Below are positions 10,157 through 23,000 of a stretch of 64,000 nt of DNA, one piece after another (positions within the stretch are counted from its first letter, which is position 1; each line of letters opens with the position of its first letter). The stretch comes from Mesostigma viride. Its lineage: Eukaryota > Streptophyta > Mesostigmatophyceae > Mesostigmatales > Mesostigmataceae. The position numbers and the translations under genes were made by a program. Below the pieces are notes generated by a model. That model made no database searches. It worked only from the letters and a program-made list of their open reading frames with translations, and was not told the origin of the DNA. Where the stretch lies: the NCBI GenBank assembly GCA_009746045.1, contig RPFO01000016.1, forward strand, positions 761,895 to 825,894. The letters are read 5' to 3'.

Positions 10157-13100
10157 GTAAGTTGCGTGCTGTCAGCATACCGCTTCTGCCGTTCCCACGG
10201 CTTGCGCTGGTAAACGGGGAATTAAATGCCACTCGCCTTTACTTATAACCAACTAGAATTGCCCAAGGGGTATTTGAAACAGAATGTGACAAATATAACG
10301 GAAGCGTTGGCTTGTGAACGGGCGAATTTTCTGCGTAAGATTCCTGACAGCCCTTGCCCCACGGTGCGTACGCCCTGTAAGGAATGCATCGCGCCTTTGC
10401 CGCCGTGTTGCGGCTATTATTCTCGGTTTGCCGGTTGCGTAGACCGCGGTATATCGGGCGGCTTGTCGTCCTCCTTTTTGCTTGGCTCCTACCGTCCGCG
10501 GTCATTCCAACTGAAGCTGCCTATATTAGCCTCCTTATTGCGCGCCGTTAAAACCGTATCTGCACTTTTTAAAATTATTGCGTTTTCAGCTGCAAATGAC
10601 CAGCTGTGTCCACCACCCCCTAGCTGTTTTGACACTGGAGAGTGGGAGTTTGGTGGTCAGATGGGGCTTAGCTAGCTGCTATGCTGCCAGCATAAAAATA
10701 TGTTCATTAATTTTTTTAACTTCATTACTAACTAATTGTGTTTCCCATTTTTTTTTTCCTGTCTGGAATAGTAGGAATATTCTGCTTTTTCCAATTTGTA
10801 GCCGTGGTGATATCTTCTTTGTATAGCCTGGTGGCCAAGGTAGAGACCGAGGAAGATTTCTGGGGTGTACCAAAGCGGTGTTGGTGCAATAGATTGCATG
10901 GGGCCAAATGGGAGAGGGTGGGGCCGAGACCGTGGGACACATCATCTTTGCCTCTGCGAAAGGATTTATACCTTCGTGGCTTACATAAGCAACCATGCAT
11001 TTTTGCTGTGCTTTTGCACTTTACGCATCCTCATATCTTTTTCCCGTTTTGGTAATCCTCGATGTGAGCTCACTACCGTCACATCATAGCCGCCCCCGTC
11101 CATTACGGTATCCCACTTGTTTTCGCTCACAATTTTATGAGGAAAATGCAGGCATCCTCTAGTCGCGTAAGAGCTATGGGCACCTTTTTTGTGCAAGCTG
11201 CTGTCATTATTCACGTGATTTAGATGTCAGAGAAACCCCTTGTGTAGATCTTGAGCTGCTACCTTGTCACTGGCCTCTGTGAGTACACCTTTCTGCCAAT
11301 ACCACACACAACCCCAGGAGAAGGACGCGAGAGCATTTTCCACTAGCTTGTAGGCCTATGGTCGACAATTATAGACCTCTTATCCCTGAAGAGAATGGAT
11401 CCAGGTCTGAAACCTGAGCATTTTCGGCTGAGCTGTATACCCCCTCTACATCCCCTCTACACCCCCTCTTCCCCCTCTAGACCTCATTCTTATGCACCTT
11501 CCCTGCTTTCTTTACGCACCTTACTGTTGATTTCTGGAGGAGAACTGGAGCACCTCACACTGGCTGAACAACCCTTTCCCGTGCACCTTGCGATCATTTC
11601 CTTCTCACCTACCTACTACAGGAGGAGAACTGGAGCATCTTCCACTCGCTTACATTCCCCTCAAGCACACCCTGCTATAATATACTATAATACTGTCATG
11701 CGTTATCACCACAGGAGGAGAACTTGAGCATCTTCCACTCGCTCTGCTACCCGCCGAACGCGGATGGAGACGCGGCGGCGCCGCCCGTGCCCGTGGGCAA
11801 CATTTTCAAATTCCACCAGATGGGCGTTCAGCCCCAGACCGTGCTGCTCGTGCTGGACAGCTCCCTGCGGGTAGGTCATCATACCGTCCGTGCCATATAG
11901 CGTGTGCAACACTATTTGCGATAGATCCGTGTCTGCCAAGCGAAGTTCGTGCTGGACAGCCCCCTGCGGGTGGGTCCCAATCATGTTTCTTACCAAGCCT
12001 GGGCCTTGCTACCAGGGCTGAGCCTATGTCAAGGCTGGGTTCATGTCACATCAAGGCTGGGCTTAGAGCGCTGCAAGGTGGCACTTTTATACTGGCTGGA
12101 TCATTCTTTTCTAGGCGTTTCTCTTTCTACCGAGCCTGGAATGCATGTGTTTCTGGCGTGCACCATTTGGTTGGCTTTTCTGGCATGCAACGAATGGCTG
12201 GCCTTTGTTATATCGTAGAATGCTGCACTTGCCGACGCTTTGTTATCGTGCCTTGACACACCAGTGTGTGTTGTGTGTCATGGGCCGCCTGATGCCAAGT
12301 GCTGGCTGCGTGCAGACACACACTGTTAAAGATTTTTTGAAGCGTGAGATGGGAGCAATCAGCCTTGTTGGCCTGTAAAGTCCCTCATTGTAACTTAGGT
12401 TCAGTGCTTCTACTAAGGGTATTTGTCATTCGTCAAACGGTTGACTATTTGCCTCGGAACTTGGTCAAACGGTTGACTATTTGCCTCGGCACTTCGTCAA
12501 CTGGTTGACTATTTGCCTCGGCAATTCGTCAAACTGGTTGACTATTTGCCTTGGCGCTTCGTCAAACCTGGGGGGGGGGAAGCTTTATTTCTTTATAATG
12601 AACTTAAGGTCGCTCACACACGCATGTAATGCATGCGTGTGGATAAAACACAACAGCACTTGGTGGTTGTTGACAGCTGCATAAACTACAGAATAGTACC
12701 TAGTATCGTTCACAGCTAGGCCAGAGTCAAGTGTGCACAGCATGATGCCATTAAACAACCATCACGTCCTCCTCGCTGCTATCAACAGGCACGACTGTCA
12801 CAGTTTTGTCCGAGCTTGCCCTGCACCCTGCGCGCTGCGCGCCGCTGTCCACTTGTTGCCCGTGCCACCACCCATCCGGCGGGGGCCAGCTGCGTTAAGC
12901 CATTGTTGTACTCCTGTCTGTGCCTTTTCGTCCTGGGAGCTGGCTTTCTCTTGCCCTTCTTCTTACTTGGCTCAGAGCTGCCGCCATCATCGGCCTTGCT
13001 CCTTTCTGTCTCGGCCCCCTCCTCGCCAGATTCCTCGCTAGATTCCTCCTCGACAGAATTTGAGTGAGGCAATGTCAGATGATGTTGACTGGCTGCCACG

Positions 13101-16100
13101 TTCCTCTTCCTGCGCATGATACCCATCCTCACGGTCTACTCTTGCGTTTCTCGCGTTCCTGCCTGCCCTCCTTTTCATCTAAATTGCGGCCTAGGTCGAC
13201 GATATTTCCCGTTGCTACCGGAACAGTTTCTCCAGTTTGCTTCTCAAAGAGAGCATCTAAGGTGCTAGTCTTAAAACCTGCCAAACCGTTTTTCTTTGAC
13301 ATTCTCTAGCTCATGCAACACTCCCTAAACATCGCCCGCCGCCATTATCGAAACAATTTCACATGCAATATTTTATCGCACATGTAGTCGCCAGACGGCC
13401 TGAGGTCGGAGGGTTTAGTTAAATAATATTTTTTTCATGCCCTGGTCGGCCGGTCCTGCCTTCCCCGTCTTCAGTTACCCGGACATTGTCCTGAATCGTA
13501 CGGTCTTTCCAAACCAACTCTTAACCTGCAGCGTACCTAGGATTCAGCGGGTACGGGCTGACGGCCTGACGCTGGGCCACTGGACCTCAGGTCTGGCCTC
13601 TCTATGGGAAAACCTGACTTCCGTGGTTGACGAATACCCTACACATTTCGTCAAACCGGTTGACGAATTGCGGAACATATTCGTCAATTTGTTGACGAAT
13701 GTGGTTGACGAATGGCCCAAAATGGTATACTTTGTACTACTAATATTTTAATTCCTCAACCAGTTGACGAATTCGTCCCGTTAGTAGAAGCACTGCTTGG
13801 GTGTCTCTTGCTGGCATTCCATGGCATCTTTAGCGTGTGGCTTGAGGTAGCCCACCATCCGATTGCGATTGGCTTCACTTTGCCTAAAGATAATTATCTT
13901 GTGAATTACCCATTGGCTATGTTGGTGCGGTGGGGTGTGTGTGGGAGGTGTGGGGGTCATGTGCAGGTCACGGCTGTCAGCAGCAACTGCACCGACTGGA
14001 TGGGCTGTGGACCCCAGCAGCTGCTGGGGAGGGCGGCGGCGGATCTATTCGACGAGGTGCGGACGGTGATGTTTTTAGTTTTTTGCTTGGTTTAGGATGC
14101 AGGGCGGAAGCGTCCTGTCTGGGGCATCTTTTCTGTACTAGGGGGAGAAACTGACTGTAGTAGGTAAAGAGGTAAACAGAACTAGCCCCATTTTTTTTAT
14201 GCACTTGTGTGTTATCTGGCAAGCTCGGCACAGCCTCGGTGGAGCCTCGATGGAGCCTCGATGGAGCCTCGATGCAGCCTCGATGCAGCCTCGATGCAGC
14301 CTCGATGCAGCCTCGATGCAGCCTCGATGGAGCCTCGATGGAGCCTCGATGCAGCCTCGATGGAGCCTCGATGGAGCCTCGATGGAGCCTCGATGGAGCC
14401 TCGATGGAGCCTCGATGCAGCCTCGATGGAGCCTCGATGGAGCCTCGATGGAGCCTCGATGGAGCCTCGATGGAGCGTCGATGGAGCCTCGATGCAGCCT
14501 CGATGCAGCCTCGATGGAGCCTCGATGGAGCCTCGATGCAGCCTCGATGGAGCCTGGATGGAGCCTCGATGCAGCCTCGATGCAGCCTCGATGGAGCCTC
14601 GATGGAGCCTCGATGGAGCCTCGATGGAGCCTCGATGGAGCCTCGATGGAGCCTCGATGGAGCCTCGATGGAGCCTCGATGGAGCCTCGATGGAGCCTCG
14701 ATGGAGCCTCGATGGAGCCTCGATGGAGCCTCGATGGAGCCTCGATGGAGCCTCGATGGAGCCTCGATGGAGCCTCGATGGAGCCTCGATGCAGCCTCGA
14801 TGGAGCCTCGATGCAGCCTCGATGCAGCCTTGATGGAGCCTCGATGGAGCCTCGATGCAGCCTCGATGGAGCCTCGATGGAGCCTCGATGGAGCCTCGAT
14901 GGAGCCTCGATGGAGCCTCGATGGAGCCTCGATGGAGCCTCGATGGAGCCTCGATGCAGCCTCGATGGAGCCTCGATGCAGCCTCGATGGAGCCTCGATG
15001 GAGCCTCGGAGCCTCGATGGAGCCTCGATGGAGCCTCGATGGAGCCTCGATGCAGCCTCGATGGAGCCTCGATGGAGCCTCGATGGAGCCTCGATGGAGC
15101 CTCGATGCAGCCTCGATGGAGCCTCGATGCAGCTTCGATGCAGCCTCGATGGAGCCTCGATGGAGCCTCGATGCAGCCTCGATGGAGCCTCGATAGAGCT
15201 AGCCGTGGGTGGTAGTGCGATGCAGGTTTTGCAAGGACCTGTGGGATGGTAGCCAACACTGGTCGACGAGTCAAGAATGTCCACCTAGTTATCCTTAGCG
15301 CGGCCGTCGAGCCCTGCACAGTGACCATCTAGTTCCTCATTGTGACCACCTAGAGTTTCTTGTTGGGGCCACCTAGCTTCTTGTGGTGACCACCTGGTTA
15401 TACACCCTAGTGTGGTGACGGTATGCAACGGGGCACCGTGGTTGCCCAGAATAGCTGTGAGCAAGGCGGGTGACACTGTCACGTCTTTTGCGGTACTCAC
15501 GTGCCCGCTCTCGCTGCCAAGGGTAGAGGAAACACGCGGAGCCCCATGATGCTGTTGGCGATTAGCGTGGTGACCACATCCTGTGGGAAGCTTATGTTGG
15601 ACAGGTGTGGTAGAGGCACTTCAGCCTCACCACCTGCCTCACCATGCTTTTCCAAATATAATTCTCTCTGGTAGGAATGCACTCCGATGACTCCCTTGTT
15701 TTTTTCCAGACGTACAATGATCTAGTGGAATAATAGTATGGCGTTGTATGAACAAATCTTATTTTATCAATGTTGTTATTTTAGGGGGGGACAACCACAT
15801 TTTGTATCCAACAAGGACCATTGACCACTGTGCAACATACCACGATTTGTATCCATAGTACCTTTTTTCACGTGTTACAGAACGGCCGTTGCTGTCTTCA
15901 CATTCAACCCCTTGTCCATGACCATGCAGGGCCAGAGCAAGATGCTGGACGTCATCCACGCGCTTCGCACGTCTGAGGATTCGGCCAAGGAGCACCGCTT
16001 GCAGCTCACGCTCGTCACCCCGCTCATGCTGCGATCCACAGCTGGTGGGTGCTCGCGCGATAGCTTGTCCCTAGCACCTGTCTCACTCGTGCGACGATGG

Positions 16101-16266
16101 CTCGTGCACTTGGCGTTGCGGAGCCCACCGCGCGGGGTGTGTGTGGTGGGTTGGATGCCATTGCTTTCGCCAGCAGGCATGCCACATCCTGGCGACGGGG
16201 CAGCACCATCAAAATATCAATACGGTCACCTCATCTCTCTCTCTCTCTCTCTCTCTCTGCCTCCCT

Positions 16267-16346
<80 letters not shown>

Positions 16347-16460
16347 CTCCCTCCCTCCTCCTCCCTCCCTCCCTCCCTCCCTCCCTCCCTCCCTCCCTCC
16401 CTCCCTCCCTCCCTCCCTCCCTCCCTCCCTCCCTCCCTCTCTCCTTCTCTCTCTCTCTCC

Positions 16461-16517
<57 letters not shown>

Positions 16518-16893
16518 CCTCCCTCCCTCCCTCCCTCCTCCCTCCCTCCCTCCCTCCCTCCCTCCCTCCTCCCTCCCTCCCTCCCTCCCTCCCTCCCTCC
16601 CTCCCTCCCTCCCTCCCTCCCTCCCTCCTCCTCCCTCCTCCCTCCCTCCCTCCCTCCCTCCCTCCCTCCCTCCCTCCCTCCCTCCTCCCTCCTCCTCCCT
16701 CCCTCCCTCCCTCCCTCCCTCCCTCCTCCCTCCCTCCCCCTCCCTCCCTCCTCCCTCCCTCCCTCCCTCCCTCCTCCCTCCCTCCCTCCCTCCCTCCCCC
16801 TCCCCCTCCCTCCCTCCCTCCCTCCCCCTCCCTCCCCCCTCCCTCCTCCCCCCCCTCCCCTCCCTCCCTCCCCCCCCCCCCCCTCCCCCCCCT

Positions 16894-16925
<32 letters not shown>

Positions 16926-17027
16926 CCCCCCCCCCCTCTCCCCCCCCTCCCCCCCCCCCCCCCCCTCCCTCTCGCCCTCTCGCCCTCCCTCCCTCCCTCT
17001 CTCTCCCCGCTCGCCCCCCCCCGCCGC

Positions 17028-17081
<54 letters not shown>

Positions 17082-20000
17082 GTCTCTCTCTCTCTCTCTC
17101 CTCGACTCTCCCACTCTTGCACTTGAATATAGTACTTTTTCTTATCAATGATGACACTGCTTTATGCCTGTGTGCGTGCCTGTGTTTTGGGCGTGCACAT
17201 GTGGGCTTCTGCACGTGTATGTGTGTATGCATGTATCAACGGGACAACCAGCGGAAGCATGACATTACTGCACTAAGTGACCAGGGTGTCCATGAGGCAA
17301 CCAGCGCGGGCCAGAAGATGAACATGTGCATGTGCCTACATGTAGGCCTACATGTGTGTGAACATCTGTGTGTATTAGAGCATGTGCATGAGTCCAATGG
17401 CGCAGGTGTGCAATTCAAGGGACTCATGCATGTCTCCATGCATGCGTTTCTGCATGTGCGTGTGTCCCATGGTGCAGGCGTGCAACTAAAGGGCCTCCTC
17501 AACAAATCCGGGAAGCACTTCACCCTGGAGCTGGAGCGCTGTACCGACAGTATGTTGATGCTGTCGCGCCCTCTGCCTGCGGAAATGCATTCTATCCATG
17601 TGTCATCTTCCACTTCATCAACACTACAAAATCCAACCCATACTTGCTTTCTTGTCCATGCATTCTGGCATATCCAGAGCCTTGGGCTACGTCTGTGTGC
17701 TGGGTCATGTGTCCTTTTACGGGCATTCCTTGGCTTTTCCCCTCCACATGTACATTCCTTTTCCATGTTCTCGGCATTCCTTGGCCTCTTGCCTTCGTTA
17801 TTCATTGGCCTTCTGAATCGCTTGTTTTTTTAAATGCATCTTTCCTCTCGGTTGTTCTTGGCCTTCACCATTGGCATTTCTTTACGTTATCCCTCGTTTT
17901 CTTTCTCTTGCTTCCCTCGGTTTTCCCGGACGCCAGAGCAAGAGGAGTTTGAGGTGTACAACACGCTCAAGGACTTGGCAGCCCAGCTTCAGGCGCAGGC
18001 CAAGGGGGATGTTAAGGCCATCTGCAACGTGGTGGTTGGGGTGCGTTCTATTGCCGCTGATTACCTAGGGGTTTATTAGGTGTAAGCATATGGTTGACTT
18101 CACAGAGCCTGTGCATTTACTGGGCGCAGGGCAAGAGAGGCGTTGTCCAGGCGATCTGCAACGTGGTGGTTGGGGTGCATTTTCTTGGCCGCATGGGGGC
18201 TAGAGCATGATGGGTTGGCAGTTGTTTGCTCATTTGGCCATGGCATGCGCTAGTTTGCAGGCCGATAAGGGGTGTCAAGGCGATGTGCAGTGTGGTCCTT
18301 GGGGTGCGTTGTGCGGCCTCGGCTTCAAGTGTAAGCATCAGCCTTTCGATCACGTGAGAGGTAAGGTAGCGGATGGTAGGTTGGTAGTTGACACCAGCGG
18401 CAAGTGTATGGGCCAATACAGGCAAGAAGGAACGGAATAAGGGCGGGCTTGCTGATCAATCCAGGCAAGAAGGAACGGAATAAGGGCGGGCTTGCTGATC
18501 AATCCAGGCAAGAAGGAACGGAATAAGGGCGGGCTTGCTGATCAATCCAGGCAAGAAGGAACGGAGTAAGGGCGGGCTTGCTGATCCTGGGAAGCATGCC
18601 AGCCTGGGTGTCCTTGAGCGTCCGTCTCGAAACGTTTCTTTCTCTAAATGTTTTTTTTTCCCTAAAGGGTTTATTTCTTTCCCGCGTAGCCTAACCAAAA
18701 CTGCGGTCATGGTAAGAGTGGACATGCATGCAGGTTAGTCTAGTGTCCGCCACTCCCCGTGTGTACACTCTGGGCCATGCTTATTGTTCGATTTTCTTCC
18801 CATGCCTGCCATCTCAAAGACTGGATTCGGTACATTAAGACGCGTAGAAATCTCTGGGAACCATGCCACATTTGAATCGTTCGATGGCCATGGTGAAGCT
18901 GTATGGACCCAATCCCTTTCTGCCCCTCCCTCGTCCTCTTCCCTTCCACCACCCCTGCTGCCATCATCGATGCCTCTTGTGCCCTCGATATCTCATCATG
19001 TGTGCCCTGGATGCGCACGGCGTGTGTACCCACCTACGCTAAGTTTGCTATACTTGGAGACTTCGACTTCGGTGTTGTGTTTCAGTGGCGTACCTGACGA
19101 AGGAACCTCATTAAGAAAATCATCCTGAGATTTGCGATATGATATGCACTTGTGATATGCGCAGGTGGTGCGCAAGGTGCTGCAATACGACCGCGTCATC
19201 GCGTACAAGTTCAGCGAGGACGAGCACGGGGAGGTGAGCACCCTCACGGCACAGTAGAAATAAACAAGGCAGCCTGTTGGTAGGTGCCTCAATACGACCG
19301 CGTCATCGCGTACAAGTTCAGCGAGGATGAGCACGGGGAGGTGAGCACCCTCACGGCACAGTAGAAATAAACAAGGCAGCCTGTTGGTAGGTGCCTCAAT
19401 ACGACCGCGTCATCGCGTACAAGTTCAGCAAGGACGAGCACGGGGAGGTGAGCACCCTGACTGCCCAGTAAAAATAGACAAGGCAGCCTGTTGGTAGGTG
19501 ATGGCACCTCACCAGTCTAGCCCTTGCCTCCCTTTGACCACGTCATCGCGAAGGAGATCAAGATCCTACGAAGGAGAGAGATTAATTAATCAATCGGCAC
19601 GTGACTGCGTCACGTGGATACCGAGCAAAGGAACCTCAGAGAGAGATAGAGCATGGAAATGTGAACTTCGCTTGCTAGATTGAGTTTAGTTGGTAGTTGA
19701 GTCTCTGCCTGTCGTCCTTCCTACGAAGTGGCGCTCACATGCAGCCAGCTGACGTGCGCACATGCAGCCAGCTGACGTGCGCTGCATGCGCACAGTCTTG
19801 TGACGATGCATGCTCTCATAGGTACCGTGTTCTTACTAAGGCATGGCCAGAGTGTTTAATGCAGGCATGGTTAAACCGTTCATACCAATCTTGTTGCATG
19901 AAACTACTGTGATTCCTTAGCGTTTTTGTCCTTAGTTAGCCCCTGCGTGGCCCCTGTTGGTGGTGCCAAGCATGCGAGACTAACATGAGAGTTACTGGCT

Positions 20001-23000
20001 TGCTCAAAATATTCCTTCTTTGGTGGGAAGAGCTTATCTCTTTCCTAGCCACGCATCCCCCTAACGAGGCCTTCGCTCCCATTGCCCCCCCCCCCCCCCC
20101 CCTTTCAGGTGCTGGCTGAGTCCCTGAGCAACCCTGACTTCATGTCCCTCAAGGGTCTGCACTTCCCAGGGACGGATGTTCCATGGGTAGGCATTGATTT
20201 ATGGAGTGCATGCACGTGTGCTGTTTGTCGGGTGTGGGGTGCACGTGCACTGTTTGTCGGGTGCCTGCCGGCAGTTTTAGCAACAGGCTTGGATCACATT
20301 ATGGTTATCCCTGCAGTGCTGAAGATTGTGTTTGTGGAGGAGCACGCGTTTTCACTTGCCCACTGCGGTTTTGGTTGCAACTCTGTGCATGGCTTTTGCC
20401 ACTGAGTACGTCATCTCGAGCAGCCTATCTAGTTGTCTGTGTCCGCCCTCTCAAGGTAATTATGTAAGCCGTCATGTGGATCAACTTTGAAAAAAGGTTC
20501 TTTTTGTAAAGGTAGTAAAGCTTCTTATATACAAGTACCAGCTGTGCCTGTCCACTGCGCAAAGCACAAACTGCTCACACATGGAGGCCTGGCTGCCGCA
20601 AGCCTGATCACTACGCTATACTAGTATAATAATGTATACTGAAGTAGTATAGAAATGTAATGTGTACTAAACTAGTATAGTTTTATGTATACTTTTCTGT
20701 CTTATCGGGCACATGTGTGCGCTATACACTCTGACCGCTACTGCCACCGCTGTTTACTGTCTGAGAGTTCCTGCCAAGTCTCTATACACTCCGGGCATTT
20801 GTGCCAAAGCTCTTTCCAATCTGTAACTTACTATTGATTTGGAGAGTTGTGTCCATGCTTGACCTCTTGTGGCACCTGCGTTTGCCCCCCGCAGATGGTG
20901 CGCGAGTTGCTACTGGCGCGCCGCATGCGCTGGATCTATGATGTGGACTCCAAGCCGGTCCACATTGTTCACAACGGCTCGTTTGACGGCTCGCCCATCA
21001 AGCACGCGCATTTTGTGGGTAAGTGCCATGGTGGGTTATATATTCATTAGTGGTATACAAGTTTTGCGGGCCTCGCCCGCGACATTGGAGCTCGTTCTTT
21101 TTGTGGCCGGTCCCCGGCCAGGGAGCCCCGGCTAGGGATTGCGTGACACCACGTACCGCTGCCGAGGGCCAGGTGGCGCTAGCCTCGCCAAGGAGAGCGC
21201 GCTAGCTTTAGGGTTTCGACCACAAGATTCATGGAGGTTGGCAAAAGGGTGAAGAAAAAACCCCCGAAAAAAATGCAAATCCCAGGAAGACCCGAACCCG
21301 GAAACTTACGATTAGACTTGTGATGAAGACGTGTGCCTTGGCGCCTGAAGAGTACGCAACCAGTTTTACACGAAGTTGCACAATATGTATCTTGCTACAA
21401 AGGGACAACTTGCGCAACCGCGCAGTGGACGGAGCTCGCGAACTACGTCTTGCGGAGTTCAACTAGCTCCAGATTGACTGCTACCCCTGCACGGGAGCGC
21501 GATGCGCGCAGGGATGAGTGACCTCGCCAACCCCGCAGACAGCAGGGGAAAATCGCTTACAGGCGGTGGAGCAGAGGAAAATATACGAGTGAGCTTCCTG
21601 CGCGTTTGTAACTGGTTCGTCAGGATAAAGTTTGAGCAACAGCCCAAAAGTTTGCGATGGTTATATCTGGAGCTCGCGAACACAGGAAATCGCAGAGTTT
21701 GGCTCCTGCTGCAATCTGGGCATACGGACCTCTGCCAAATGGCTCATCTGGATGTAACGCACAAAAACCCTCATAATATGGATGCCGTGGTTTGACCTTT
21801 TCGTTATTGGTCGCAATGAAATTTCGCGCAGCTCATTCGTCAAGCGGACTGTAAGTCGCGCCGCTGAGTGGCTGGAGCCGAAAGCCGTTCGAAAGAGTGT
21901 TAGCTAAAATTGTGCCAAGGCTGTGTTTTACAAGCTTTAGTATATATGTTGATTTATTATAAAAGTGTTCGTGGGTTAGGATGCAACCCCTCTGACAGGG
22001 GCCACCTTTGTGAAGCCTGGGCCTAGAACCAGACACGGGGCCACGTTTGTGAAGCCTGGGCCTAGAACCATGCATTGGGCCACCTGTGGATCCCAGGCAC
22101 AGATGCTGTCTTTCACATCCTTACCTGGCGTGGGGGCTGATGCCAATGGTATGCTGTGAGAATCGTCATGCCAGCTCGCAATGGGTAAATAGCTTGGTCA
22201 TGCCCAGTGCCATTGAATGGGCATGCGCCTTTCCTGGCTGATGACGACAGCGTGTCTTTCAATTGCAGGACAAGGACTAGCCCAACCCTCGCTATGCGTT
22301 GACGCACTCTCTGTGATAGGGATGTCTTGTTTTTCAAAGCCCTCATGTTCAAGACTAAACGAACACCCCGCTCACACCGCGTTCCCACCCCACCCCGGCC
22401 GGCATCCCTACCTCGCCTCCATCCGCCTCCATCCGCCTCCATCCGCCTCCATCCGCCTCCATCCACCTCCATCCACCTCCATCCACCTCCATCCACCTCC
22501 ATCCACCTCCATCCACCTCCATCCACCTCCATCCACCTCCATCCACCTCCATCCACCTCCATCCACCTCCATGCATCGCGGTGCAGAGGTCCACCCCTGC
22601 CACCTGCAGTATCTAAAGAATATGGGCCTGAAGAGCTCCGGCACGCTGGGCATCGTGCTCCCGCACGCGCCCCGGAAACTGTGGGGAATCATCGCGTGCC
22701 ATGGGCTGCTGACCGCCAAGCCCGTCTCCTTTGCCAAGCTCGTGACCGCGTCGCTCATCTGCGAGGTGGGTTTTGCCCCCGCGTTTCCATGCACACGATG
22801 TTGGGCTGTTGCTTTAGCTGTGAGCCAGCATTTTGTACGGTTGTTGAGCACCACATGTCTGTTGAGTCACATCTCATACTTCTCGCGTTCTATTTTTATA
22901 CTGCACCACCCTGGTGTTAGACCCCATCGGGGCCATGTGCTCATGCCATCTTCCTAGGTGAACCCTCCTCAACCATGGCGTGTGTCGTATGACCCAACCT

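Noticed and set aside
13977-15328. Frames of up to 435 codons encoding Arg-Gly-Ser-Ile-Glu-Ala-type repeats on both strands
   Set aside because: The 11-bp array has no stop in nearly all frames. The phytochrome exons on either side show it is intronic.
16097-17833. A 578-codon Ser/Leu/Pro frame and Arg/Glu/Gly frames on the other strand
   Set aside because: Produced by the polypyrimidine tract. Only the short part at 17,478-17,549 is a real exon, and it uses a different junction.
17990-18040. Alternative exon-6 donor GTGGTT three codons earlier
   Set aside because: The spacing between the conserved Cys and the YDR motif of other phytochromes fits only the donor at 18,041.
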